DNA of 64,000 nt, from contig NZ_JBNAGG010000001.1 of NCBI RefSeq assembly GCF_049801075.1, positions 558,001 to 622,000 of the forward strand, read 5' to 3'. The stretch is from Maritalea sp049801075 (GTDB lineage: Bacteria > Pseudomonadota > Alphaproteobacteria > Rhizobiales > Devosiaceae). A program made the translations under genes and the position numbers. The first letter of the stretch is position 1. Each line of letters begins with the position of its first letter. Below, piece after piece: positions 8,017 through 16,570 of this stretch. Below the pieces are notes generated by a model. The model did not search any database and was not told where the DNA came from. It saw only the letters and a program-made list of their open reading frames with translations.

Positions 8017-10056
8017 GTGGTAAAAAATCTCTGGAACGAACAAGACGCGCAATCTTTTCTCGATAATGCTGGCCCAGAGGAAGCAGATCGTCAACTGGCA
8101 TTGAGGGTTTATACATCCCGATTGATTGGTCAAGACCCTGACATGGTTATGCATGGGGGTGGCAACACGTCTGTTAAGGTCAAACGCGCCAATATTTTTG
8201 GCGATGAGATTGATGTGTTGCACGTTAAAGGCAGTGGTTGGGATCTTGAAACCATTGAAGCGGCGGGCCTGCCTGGTGTGCAAATTGAACCGCTCAATAA
8301 GCTGCGCGAACTGCCTGCCCTGTCTGATGAAGATATGGTGAATTTGCAGCGCTCCAATTTGCTGGACAGCACTTCACCAAATCCGTCGGTAGAGACATTG
8401 CTGCACGCCTATATCCCCCATAAATTTGTTGATCACACCCACGCCACAGCCATGTTGGCCTTGGCCAATATGCCGAATGTGGAAGAGGTGGTGAAAGAGA
8501 TTTTTGGCGATAAGGTCGCGCTGGTGCCTTACATCATGCCCGGCTTCGAGCTGGCAAAGGTCGCGGCCGATATTTTTGATCAAAACCCAAATGTTGAAGG
8601 GCTACATTTGATCAATCATGGCCACTTCACATTCGGACCAGACGCCAAAAGCTCTTATGAGTTAATGGTTGAACATGTGAGTGCGGTTGAAGCTTGGTTT
8701 AATGCGCGTGCCGCACAGCCCGCAGCAGCACCCAGCTCAACAATCAGCGCGAAGAGCATTTTGCCAAAAATTCGCGCCAGCCTCGCCCGCGCTATGAAGG
8801 CCCATACGGGCAATCAGGATCAGGCAGCTCCCTTTTTGGATTTGCGCGCCAATGATCAATTTCTGAGCTTTTTGACCCGCGATGATTTGGGCGATTTGGC
8901 CAAGCGCGGCGTTGCCACGCCAGACCATGTGATCCGCACCAAGGGCTTCCCCACCATTATCGCCAGTGACGACCAAGCCAGCGTGGATGCCGCCATTGAT
9001 GCGTTTGTGGAAAGCTACAAAGCCTATTTCGCCCGACAGGATGCGCGGGTGAGCGACAAGAAAACCATGCTGGTGCCAACGCCAAACCTTTTCTGGGTGC
9101 CTGGCCTTGGCTTGATCGGCGCCGGTGCCAATGCATCCGCTGCGCGCATTGCGGCTGATTTGGGCACGCAGACCATTCAAGTGATGGAATGGGCCGAAGC
9201 CAATAGTGGCTTTTATCCGATCAAAGAAGATGATCTGTTTGATATGGAATATTGGTCATTGGAGCAGGCCAAATTGGGCAAGGCCAAGCCAAAACCATTG
9301 CAGGGCAAAGCCGTGTTGGTCACGGGCGGCGCAGGTGCAATCGGCTTGGCCACGGCCAAAGCTTTCAAAGACCAGGGCGCGAACATCTTTTTGGTGGACC
9401 GCGATCAAGATAGCCTCATGACTGCACTTGGCAGTTTGGGCATGGACCATGATGGCGCGGTGATTGATTTGTGCAGCGCTGAAGGCCCGCAACAGGCGGT
9501 GGACGCAATGGTACGGCGGTTTGGCGGCATTGATATTTTGGTCAGCAATGCAGGCGCTGCGTGGTCAAAATCCATGTTGGATATGGATCAGGACACATTG
9601 CGCAACAGCTTTGAATTGAACTTCTTCTCTCACCAGAAAATCGCGCAAGCCGCTGCAAAAGTGATGCAGGTGCAAGGCGCTGGTGGGCAGATTTTGTTCA
9701 ACGTGTCCAAGCAGGCGGTTAATCCGGGCAAAGATTTTGGCGCCTATGGTTTGCCGAAAGCGGCTACCTTCTTCTTGGTAAAGCAATTTGCGCTTGAGCT
9801 GGGCGAGTTGGGCATTCGCGTCAATGGCGTTAATGCAGACCGCATTCGCTCTGGCCTGCTGACAAACGAGTTTATCGAAAGCCGTTCAAAGTCACGCAAT
9901 ATCAGCGCGGAAAGCTATATGGCAGGCAATTTGCTGAAGCGTGAAGTTGAGGCAAGCCATGTGGCGGATGCCTTTGTGGCGTTGGCTTTGTCCGCCCGCA
10001 CCACCGCGCATATTATGACCGTTGACGGCGGCAATATCGAAGCCAGCTTGCGCTAG
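8017..10056 (+). CDS. Bifunctional class II aldolase / short-chain dehydrogenase
   Basis: A fusion of a class II sugar-phosphate aldolase (about residues 1-420) with a short-chain dehydrogenase (about 430-679), the architecture of RhaD/YuxG-type rhamnulose-1-phosphate aldolase/dehydrogenases. The aldolase part shows HGGGNTSVK (near residue 46), VDHTHATAMLALAN and INHGHFTFG, which supply the metal-binding histidines. The dehydrogenase part shows VTGGAGAIG, VSNAGA and the catalytic YGLPK (Tyr near 577). With mtnK and mtnA nearby, the likely reaction is cleavage of 5-deoxyribulose- or methylthioribulose-1-phosphate to DHAP and an aldehyde, which the second domain reduces or oxidises. I prefer GTG 8017; ATG 7957 is in frame but lacks a ribosome site and falls inside the palindrome. 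Rhamnulose-1-phosphate as substrate cannot be excluded. Confidence 0.85.
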   Translation: MVKNLWNEQDAQSFLDNAGPEEADRQLALRVYTSRLIGQDPDMVMHGGGNTSVKVKRANIFGDEIDVLHVKGSGWDLETIEAAGLPGVQIEPLNKLRELPALSDEDMVNLQRSNLLDSTSPNPSVETLLHAYIPHKFVDHTHATAMLALANMPNVEEVVKEIFGDKVALVPYIMPGFELAKVAADIFDQNPNVEGLHLINHGHFTFGPDAKSSYELMVEHVSAVEAWFNARAAQPAAAPSSTISAKSILPKIRASLARAMKAHTGNQDQAAPFLDLRANDQFLSFLTRDDLGDLAKRGVATPDHVIRTKGFPTIIASDDQASVDAAIDAFVESYKAYFARQDARVSDKKTMLVPTPNLFWVPGLGLIGAGANASAARIAADLGTQTIQVMEWAEANSGFYPIKEDDLFDMEYWSLEQAKLGKAKPKPLQGKAVLVTGGAGAIGLATAKAFKDQGANIFLVDRDQDSLMTALGSLGMDHDGAVIDLCSAEGPQQAVDAMVRRFGGIDILVSNAGAAWSKSMLDMDQDTLRNSFELNFFSHQKIAQAAAKVMQVQGAGGQILFNVSKQAVNPGKDFGAYGLPKAATFFLVKQFALELGELGIRVNGVNADRIRSGLLTNEFIESRSKSRNISAESYMAGNLLKREVEASHVADAFVALALSARTTAHIMTVDGGNIEASLR

Positions 10057-10074
10057 CGGTTCTCGCATTTAAAT

Positions 10075-10113
10075 AAAGGGCACGCTAAGTTCATCCTCAA
10101 CGTGCCCTTTTTT
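10075..10113. terminator. Bidirectional terminator between aldolase fusion and HAD phosphatase
   Basis: The stem AAAGGGCACG (10075-10084) and CGTGCCCTTT (10101-10110) is followed by T on the plus strand. On the minus strand it is followed by TTTATTTAAAT. It sits between two convergent genes and could serve both. Confidence 0.8.
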
Positions 10114-10132
10114 GTCTGTCTATGATGTACGA

Positions 10133-10801
10133 CTAGCTTGCTGCGTTGGCAGGCAACAAATCCAGCATTTTATAATGGTCGATCAATTTCTGACAGGGTT
10201 GTGCCTTAAGACTGCCAAAGCCTTGCGTGTGGAACGCAAATTCCACCCCTGCCCGGTCCGCGGCCTCTCCGTCGACATCACTGTCGCCGATAAAAAGCGC
10301 TTGAGACGGTGCGCATTTAAACTGCTTGAGACAGTGCAATATTGGATCTGGTGCAGGCTTTGGGTTCTCGACGGTTTCAAAACCAGCAATTTCATCGAAA
10401 TATTGATTGATGCCATATCCGGCAAGAATTTTCCGCGCACGGGCAACTGGCCGATTGGTACAGAGACCAACAAGGGCACCTGCACTTTTTATCTGTGCAA
10501 GCAAGGTTTCCACCCCTTCATAAAGGCGACTATATTGCCCGTCAGCAGCATCATAGGCCTGTTCAAACACCTTTGTGGCTTCTATCAATTGCTGTGCGGT
10601 GAGGTCCGCCCCCACCCGCACCAGACAGCGTGCGATGAACATTTCCTGCCCGTTGCCGATGAAGCTTTTCACTTCATCAGCAAGAATGGGCTCATGGCCA
10701 ATGCTCTTGAGCATAAGGCTGGCAGCGTGGTGGAAGTCGCCAAGACTGTCCACCAGTGTGCCATCCAGATCAAAAATGATCACGCGATATTTAAGCGGCA
10801 T
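10133..10801 (-). CDS. HAD-superfamily phosphatase, phosphoglycolate-phosphatase-like
   Basis: A 222-residue haloacid-dehalogenase-type hydrolase. Motif I is FDLDGTLVDS with the nucleophilic Asp close to the N-terminus, motif II lies in GLCTNRP, and motif III/IV is FIGDSDVDGEAADRAG. The cap is of the Gph type. I start at ATG 10801, which gives a normal N-terminus directly before motif I; longer frames run deep into the upstream ATPase gene. The start overlaps the ABC ATPase by 11 bases, so it is the last gene of that importer operon. That placement suggests it dephosphorylates the imported compound or a metabolite of it. Confidence 0.85.
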   Translation of the reverse strand: MPLKYRVIIFDLDGTLVDSLGDFHHAASLMLKSIGHEPILADEVKSFIGNGQEMFIARCLVRVGADLTAQQLIEATKVFEQAYDAADGQYSRLYEGVETLLAQIKSAGALVGLCTNRPVARARKILAGYGINQYFDEIAGFETVENPKPAPDPILHCLKQFKCAPSQALFIGDSDVDGEAADRAGVEFAFHTQGFGSLKAQPCQKLIDHYKMLDLLPANAAS

Positions 10802-11879
10802 GTTGCACTTCTTTTTTAGGCAGGAATACACCGCTTTTTTTGTTGATGTCGAGGCCAACTTCCGCCCCCACTTCCAACACGGGCTGATCAAGCGCATGGC
10901 TTTGATCTACAACCATTTGCGTGTTGGCCACATCCACAAGATAGCGCACCTGCGCGCCCAAAAACTCGCGGTGGCTAATGATGCCCGTTAGCGCGCTAGC
11001 GCTTGGGTCTGGCCGCACCACGATATTTTGTGGTCGCAGCACCAAGTTGCCGTCGCCCAACACCGATGATTCAATAGCAATGTTTTCGCCGGTTGCCAGC
11101 GTAATTTGGGTGCTACCGTTCACCTTGTTGATTTCGCCCTCCAAAATGTTGGCCGTGCCCAAGAAGCGCGCCACAAATAGATTTTCAGGATGGTCGTACA
11201 ACATTTGCGGGCTGCCAATTTGTTGCACCACACCTTGATCCAGAACGGCCATGCGGTCAGCCGTTGTGTTGGCTTCTTCTTGGTCGTGTGTCACAAAAAT
11301 GGTGGTCAGCCCCAGTTTACGTTGCAAGGCTAGGAGCTCGCGCCGCATTTGCACCCGAAGGCTCGCATCAAGGTTGGACAGGGGTTCATCCAAGAGCAAA
11401 ACATCCGGTTCGACCACAATTGTGCGGGCGAGTGCAACACGCTGTTGCTGACCACCAGAAAGTTGAGAGGGCATACGTTCGGCATAATCAAGCAAACCGA
11501 CGAGGGATAATGCCGCCTCAACCTTTTCGTTAATTTGATTGCTGGGGACTTTATTTTCCACCAAGCCAAAAGCCACATTTTTGCGCACCGACATGTGTGG
11601 CCAAAGCGCATAGCTTTGAAACACCATGCCCACATTGCGTTCCCAAGGTGGAAGGCCAGCCAAATCGCGGTCACCCACCAAAATCTTTCCCTTTGGGCGC
11701 GGGCCGAAGCCCGCTATTGCCCGCAGGAGGGTGGATTTCCCCGAACCTGATGGCCCGAGAAAGGCGAAGAATTCACCAGCTTTGATTTCTAGATTTACCC
11801 CAGTCAGCACTTTGGTGCTGCCAAAGGAAAGGTGCACATCTTGGATTGAGATCCCTGCGCTTTTTTGAATTAAAGTCAT
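10791..11879 (-). CDS. ABC importer ATPase, Fbp/Afu/Pot type
   Basis: A 362-residue nucleotide-binding subunit. Walker A is GPSGSGKST, the Q-loop VFQSYALWPHM, the signature LSGGQQQRVALARTI, Walker B LLLDEPLSNLDA, and the switch His lies in FVTHDQEEA. A C-terminal TOBE-like domain (about residues 275-350) is typical of the FbpC/PotA/UgpC group. It follows the double permease gene by some 27 bases and overlaps the HAD phosphatase. It powers import of the ligand of the 13704 binding protein. Iron and polyamine importers share this type, but the Pgt-like sensor system next door favours a phosphorylated organic compound. Confidence 0.87.
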   Translation of the reverse strand: MTLIQKSAGISIQDVHLSFGSTKVLTGVNLEIKAGEFFAFLGPSGSGKSTLLRAIAGFGPRPKGKILVGDRDLAGLPPWERNVGMVFQSYALWPHMSVRKNVAFGLVENKVPSNQINEKVEAALSLVGLLDYAERMPSQLSGGQQQRVALARTIVVEPDVLLLDEPLSNLDASLRVQMRRELLALQRKLGLTTIFVTHDQEEANTTADRMAVLDQGVVQQIGSPQMLYDHPENLFVARFLGTANILEGEINKVNGSTQITLATGENIAIESSVLGDGNLVLRPQNIVVRPDPSASALTGIISHREFLGAQVRYLVDVANTQMVVDQSHALDQPVLEVGAEVGLDINKKSGVFLPKKEVQHAA

Positions 11880-11906
11880 TTGAGTTCCTCCACAAAGGAC
11901 GAGCGC

Positions 11907-13640
11907 TTAGCGCTCGCCAGTCCGGTGTTTACGGTCACGGTCAATGATATATTGAGCCAACAAAGTACCCGCGGCGACGATGATGACGGCAAAGATGCCA
12001 AGGGCAGCCCCTGCCCCACGTCCGGATGGGCTTTGCATGAACAAATAGATGCCATAGGCAAGCGGTGCGTCCTGATCGGTTGAAACCAGCATGATGGTGG
12101 CTGAAAGTTCCACGGCCGCTGTGGCAAAGCTGGTTACGAAGCCAGCTAGGATGCCGCCCGACATAAGGGGGATCACGATGCGACGAATAGTGCTGGAGCG
12201 GTCTGCTCCCAAGCTTTCCGCCGCTTCTTCAAGCGAAATACTGACCTGTTGCAACGCTGCTGTGCAAGCACGCAATGCATAAGGCAATCGACGGATGGTC
12301 AGTGCAACCATGATGATCACCCACCATGATGCCAAGGGCTTGCCCACCAACGGCACGTCAAAGTCGTTGAACGTCCGCAAATAGCCAATACCCAGCACAA
12401 CGCCCGGCACAGCCAGCGCCGCAGTGGCCATATAGTCCAGCCATTGGCGACCAATGATCTTGGTGCGCAACACGATGTAGGCGATGGCTGTGGCCAAGAT
12501 CACATCTATGAATGCGGCAAGGCCTGCATAGATCAAGGTGTTTTTGATGTAGACACCTGATTGCGCGAACATGGTGCTGAAATTATCCAGCGTGTATGCG
12601 TCCGGCAGCGGGCTGTAAGACCAGATCGTGCCAAAAGCCAGCAAGGCAAGCGCGATGTGTGGCGAAAGCACCATCAACAGAATCAAGATCACGATGGCAT
12701 AGGCCACGATGTTTTCTCGTGTGGATAGCTTACGGCGGCTTAATCCGCCCCCACCTTTTTGCGTTGTGGCATAGTCTTTACCGCGCATCAGCAAGAAGCT
12801 GGCCCAAAGCGAAAACACAGAGAAAGCCACCAGAATAAAGGAAATCACATAGCCCATCGGATCTGAAATGCCGATAGATGAGATGCGCAAATAGGCTTGT
12901 GGCGCGAGCATATTGTTGACGTTCAGCAGCAACGGTGTGCCCAAATCGTCAAACACTTTGATGAACACCAATGAAGCACCAGCGAGATAACCAGGTGCGG
13001 CCAAGGGGAACACCACGCGACGGAACAAGCGAATGCCGTGAGCACCTAGATTTTGGGCACTCTCTTCCATGGAGCGGTCAATATTGCGCAAGCTGGCCGA
13101 AAGATTAATCAGAATGAACGGGAAATAGTGCACGCTTTGCACCAAAATCACCCCGTTTAGTCCCTCCATAAAGGGGATATTGATGCCCATATTGCCCAGC
13201 AGCAAATTGAAGGTACCATTGCGGCCAAACAAAAGTTGCATCGCAATCGCACCAACGAATGGCGGCATGATCAATGGGATAAAGCCAAGGCTTTGGATGA
13301 GCATGGAGCCGCTAAATTCAAATCTTGAGGTGATGTAAGCCAGCGGCAGGGCAAAGACGCTGGCCACCACAACGGACATGGCGGACACGTATAGTGAGTT
13401 ATAAAAGCTCTCCCTAAACAATGAAGAATTGAAAAAATCTCCAAAGTTTTGAAGCGTCAGCCCCCCTGTTTGCGGGTCCACAAAGGCGACGTAGATCACC
13501 TTTGCCACCGGCAAAATCAAAAAGCCAAACAAAAGCGTTGCGATAAAGATGGCTGCGAGCACCGTGCCCGAAAATTTTGGAAACAGCACATCTGTCAAGC
13601 GGCGGCGTGCAGGTGCCGCGCCAGCGGATTGATGAGTCAT
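11907..13640 (-). CDS. ABC importer permease, two fused membrane domains (Fbp/Afu type)
   Basis: A 577-residue membrane protein with two consecutive BPD_transp_1 domains and about twelve transmembrane segments, as in FbpB/AfuB. Each half carries an EAA-type loop: SMEESAQNLGAHGIRLFRRV in the first, and SLEEAAESLGADRSSTIRRI in the second. These loops contact the ATPase. I start at ATG 13640, preceded at nine bases by AAAGG; this gives a short cytoplasmic tail before the first helix. A strong hairpin lies between it and the binding-protein gene upstream. Confidence 0.87.
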   Translation of the reverse strand: MTHQSAGAAPARRRLTDVLFPKFSGTVLAAIFIATLLFGFLILPVAKVIYVAFVDPQTGGLTLQNFGDFFNSSLFRESFYNSLYVSAMSVVVASVFALPLAYITSRFEFSGSMLIQSLGFIPLIMPPFVGAIAMQLLFGRNGTFNLLLGNMGINIPFMEGLNGVILVQSVHYFPFILINLSASLRNIDRSMEESAQNLGAHGIRLFRRVVFPLAAPGYLAGASLVFIKVFDDLGTPLLLNVNNMLAPQAYLRISSIGISDPMGYVISFILVAFSVFSLWASFLLMRGKDYATTQKGGGGLSRRKLSTRENIVAYAIVILILLMVLSPHIALALLAFGTIWSYSPLPDAYTLDNFSTMFAQSGVYIKNTLIYAGLAAFIDVILATAIAYIVLRTKIIGRQWLDYMATAALAVPGVVLGIGYLRTFNDFDVPLVGKPLASWWVIIMVALTIRRLPYALRACTAALQQVSISLEEAAESLGADRSSTIRRIVIPLMSGGILAGFVTSFATAAVELSATIMLVSTDQDAPLAYGIYLFMQSPSGRGAGAALGIFAVIIVAAGTLLAQYIIDRDRKHRTGER

Positions 13641-13663
13641 GATGGAATACCTTTGTGCCAGAT

Positions 13664-13692
13664 GGTGTGCTGGCCCAAAGGGCCAACACACC
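13664..13692 (-). other. Strong intercistronic hairpin after binding-protein gene
   Basis: A 13-position stem with one mismatch pairs 13664-13676 with 13680-13692 around a three-base loop. No T-run follows, so it is more likely a 3'-end stabiliser or processing element than a full terminator. It would protect the binding-protein mRNA from exonucleases and lower permease expression. Confidence 0.6.
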
Positions 13693-13703
13693 TACTTGGT
13701 CAA

Positions 13704-15038
13704 TTACAGCATTGAAGCTGCTTTATCGGCGAGTTCTTTCGCCTTCGCATAGTTGGCAGTGACGATAGAATCCCATTCCTGCTCAACTTCAGCCTGACGG
13801 CCTTCGACAACGTCTTCGGCCTTTTTACGCTTGGTCTTAAAGATGGCAGCAAAATCTGGATCCAACGCTTTTGCTTCATCAATTGGCATCGCCGCAATCA
13901 ATGCGCGCGCCTCTTCAATCAAGGCCTTTGCTTCTGCATTGTCCGCATCGCCAAGCTTTTCTTCAGCCAATTGCACAGCACGCACAGCATCACGCAGATC
14001 ATCCATCCGATAGGTGATCATCACGTCAAACAGCGAGTTGACCACATTGTACCGAGCACCTGATTTTTCAACGTCAAAATTCACCGAAGCTTCAATTGAA
14101 CCATTGAAGGGGTTCGGGAAGTTTTCCGGCGCATTGGCATAGGCCTCAATGTTCACCGGCAAACGACGAATTTCAGGGTGATACAGCAATTCCTGACCCG
14201 GAACGGACAACAAGAACTCGATAAAGTCTTTGGCTGCTTGCTGGTTCGGTGCGTCGTTGATGATGCCCACATTGGCCGGCACAATCGCTGTTGTTTTCGG
14301 ATAAACAAAATCAACAGGGAAGCCAGATGCCTTAGAGGCTAGGCCAAAGAAGTCAATCACGATACCAAGGCCAAACTGACCTGAGTTCACGCCATCCGGC
14401 ACACCAAAGCTACGCTCTGTTACTGTGGCAAAGTTACCCGCGATGAATTTCCATTGCGACCAGCCTTCGTCCCAGCCTTCACCTTGAATAACCGCTTCAA
14501 CGGTCAGGTGGGTTGTGCCTGAGCGAGATGGGGCAGACATGCCCACATGGCCGAAATATTCAGGTTCAGCCAAATCAATCCACTGTTGAGCAGGCTCAAG
14601 ATTGTTACCTGCCAAATAGCGCTCATTATACATGATGCCATAACCAGCAGCTGCAAAGCCGTTATAGAACCCGTCAGGGTCATTCATGGGATAGCCAGCC
14701 ACATTTGGTGGAATGTTGTCGTTGGTCACACCGCTCTTCATCAACAAGCCATCAGTTTTCAACACTTCAAATGCATCCGGTGCAGAAGCCCAGAAAATAT
14801 CTGATGTGTTGGATGATGCTGTTTCTTGAATATATTTCACTGAGGACGAAGTCGACTTGTTGACGATCTCCACATCGACATCAGGATACATCTCTTCGAA
14901 CTTTTGCTCGAAAGGTGTGGTCAAAGTTTTAGGAAACGATGTCACCACCACCAACTTGTCAGCAGCGAATGCTGTCGTGGCGCTTGCGGTCGCCGCAAAG
15001 GCGACGCCTGCAAGCAGGGCGTTACGTAATAAATTCAT
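13704..15038 (-). CDS. ABC importer periplasmic binding protein, Afu/PgtC-like
   Basis: A 444-residue extracellular binding protein of the iron/phosphosugar class. It has a clear Sec signal peptide ending in TAFA before ADKLVVVTSFP. The segments SDIFWASAPDAFEVL and PSRSGTTHLTVE followed by RSFGVPDG closely match the protein at 18591, so the two are paralogues: this one feeds the importer and the other sits with the sensor kinase. The C-terminal 90 residues are charged and helical. ATG 15038 is preceded by GGGAGGA. It is the first gene of the importer operon and lies directly behind a sigma-54 promoter. A phosphorylated C3 acid or sugar phosphate is the likely ligand. Confidence 0.85.
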   Translation of the reverse strand: MNLLRNALLAGVAFAATASATTAFAADKLVVVTSFPKTLTTPFEQKFEEMYPDVDVEIVNKSTSSSVKYIQETASSNTSDIFWASAPDAFEVLKTDGLLMKSGVTNDNIPPNVAGYPMNDPDGFYNGFAAAGYGIMYNERYLAGNNLEPAQQWIDLAEPEYFGHVGMSAPSRSGTTHLTVEAVIQGEGWDEGWSQWKFIAGNFATVTERSFGVPDGVNSGQFGLGIVIDFFGLASKASGFPVDFVYPKTTAIVPANVGIINDAPNQQAAKDFIEFLLSVPGQELLYHPEIRRLPVNIEAYANAPENFPNPFNGSIEASVNFDVEKSGARYNVVNSLFDVMITYRMDDLRDAVRAVQLAEEKLGDADNAEAKALIEEARALIAAMPIDEAKALDPDFAAIFKTKRKKAEDVVEGRQAEVEQEWDSIVTANYAKAKELADKAASML

Positions 15039-15090
15039 ACCGATTTTCCTCCCAAATCTAGGTATGCGGAATTTTCCGCACCCTATGCAT

Positions 15091-15106
15091 TGCAATCGGC
15101 GTGCCA
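15091..15106 (-). promoter_or_regulatory. Sigma-54 (-24/-12) promoter of the importer operon
   Basis: Read on the minus strand the sequence is TGGCACGCCGATTGCA, which matches the consensus TGGCACG-N4-TTGCA at every defined base with the right GG-GC spacing. It lies about 50 bases before the binding-protein start. A sigma-54-dependent response regulator is encoded directly upstream. Confidence 0.88.
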
Positions 15107-15171
15107 ATTGGAGGAAAAACTATAATTATCTGAAAAATAACAGAATTTTCTAAAATTTTAGCAGATATTTA

Positions 15172-15205
15172 TGCGTCAATTTTGACCCAATGCGTCAATT
15201 TTGAC
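15172..15205. promoter_or_regulatory. Tandem upstream activator sites for the sigma-54 regulator
   Basis: A 15-base sequence TGCGTCAATTTTGAC occurs twice (15172-15186 and 15191-15205), offset by 19 bases. Each contains the inverted repeat GTCAA-TT-TTGAC. The sites lie about 80-110 bases upstream of the sigma-54 promoter and directly after the response-regulator stop codon, the usual position for NtrC-family enhancer binding. Confidence 0.75.
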
Positions 15206-16570
15206 TCACCCATTTGTGTCAAAAAAGGATTTATCGAGATTGTATTTTTTCATCCGCAAATAAAGTTTTTTGCGCGGGATGTTCAACATTTCTGCGGTTC
15301 GGGTGACATTGCCGCTATTGTGCGCCAGCGCTTCCTCAATATAGCTTTTCTCAAAAGCGTCTACGGCGTCATCAAGCGGTAGGCCGTTCAAGATTTCAGC
15401 ATTGCCTTGGGCTTGATCTTTCAGCCATTGAAGTGGCAACCCGATCACAAAGCGCTCGGCGGCGTTTTTCAGTTCTCTTATGTTGCCCGGCCAATCATAA
15501 CGCACCAACTCACTACGCAGTTCAGCGCTCAACGCTGGCACCTCGCGCTGGTGCAGTGAGGCGGCCCGTTCGCAAAAGTGCATAAACAGCAATTCCACGT
15601 CGCTTTTGCGGGCCCGCAAAGGCGGGATGTCGATTGATGCAATATTGAGGCGGTAAACCAAATCAGCTCTTAGCTTGTCAGCTTTCACCAGTTGATCCAA
15701 TTCGCCCTTAACTGCGGCAATCACGCGCAAATCGAGGGAAATATTTTTGCTGCCCCCCAGCCTTGTTATTTCTCGATTTTCCAAAACACGCAGCAAACGC
15801 ACTTGGAAACTCAACGGCATGGATTCCAATTCGTCTAGGAAAAGTGTGCCGCCATCAGCAGCTTCGAAATAACCTATGTGCGCATGGTCTGCCCCCGTGA
15901 AGGCGCCTTTTTCATGACCGAAAAACGAGCTATCGACCAAAGTTTCGGGGAGCGCTGCGCAATTGACGGCCACGAATGGTCCCTCACCGCGCGGACCGAG
16001 ATCATGCAATGCTCGCGCAATGACATCTTTGCCGCTGCCTGTTTCGCCCCGCACGATTAAATCAACATTGAGCGGCGTCAGTGTCGCCACATGTTCGCGC
16101 AATTGCTGGGTGGTTTTGGCATTGCCAATCAAACGAGAGGAGAGCTGATCCTCCCCCACCATGCCTTTAAGGGCACGCACCTCCTGCGCCAGTTGGCGTT
16201 TTTCCAACGCTCGACTCAGGGTCGCCAGAAGCCTTTCGGGCGCAACGGGCTTTTCTAAGAAATCATACGCCCCTGCCTTCATTGCCATGGTGGCTTCGGC
16301 CACGTGCCCATGTCCGGTGATCATAATGACCGGCAGTTCAGCATCCAGATTAATGGCATGTTCGAGCAGCTCCAGCCCGCTCATTTTCGGCATACGAATA
16401 TCGCAAACGATTACGCCGTTGAATTGACTGGTGATATGCGGCAAGGCGAGGTCGGCACGTTCAAAGCTGAGCACATGGTGACCGGCCAGTTCCAATGTAT
16501 CCGCGATTTCTTCCAGCAAATCCTGATCATCGTCGATCAGCATAATATGTTGTTGCGCTGTTTTACTCAT
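15206..16570 (-). CDS. Sigma-54-dependent response regulator, PgtA/DctD-like
   Basis: A 454-residue NtrC-family activator. The receiver domain (1-120) has the acidic pair LIDDDQ, phospho-acceptor Asp57 in VCDIRMPK and Lys in FLEKP. The AAA+ domain has Walker A GETGSGKD (175-182), the sigma-54-contacting loop GAFTGA (222-227) and GGTLFLDELE. A C-terminal Fis-type helix-turn-helix ends near NIPRKKLYLRMKKYNL. It overlaps the kinase gene by four bases. The product would bind the tandem sites just beyond its own stop codon and activate the importer from the sigma-54 promoter. Confidence 0.92.
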   Translation of the reverse strand: MSKTAQQHIMLIDDDQDLLEEIADTLELAGHHVLSFERADLALPHITSQFNGVIVCDIRMPKMSGLELLEHAINLDAELPVIMITGHGHVAEATMAMKAGAYDFLEKPVAPERLLATLSRALEKRQLAQEVRALKGMVGEDQLSSRLIGNAKTTQQLREHVATLTPLNVDLIVRGETGSGKDVIARALHDLGPRGEGPFVAVNCAALPETLVDSSFFGHEKGAFTGADHAHIGYFEAADGGTLFLDELESMPLSFQVRLLRVLENREITRLGGSKNISLDLRVIAAVKGELDQLVKADKLRADLVYRLNIASIDIPPLRARKSDVELLFMHFCERAASLHQREVPALSAELRSELVRYDWPGNIRELKNAAERFVIGLPLQWLKDQAQGNAEILNGLPLDDAVDAFEKSYIEEALAHNSGNVTRTAEMLNIPRKKLYLRMKKYNLDKSFFDTNG

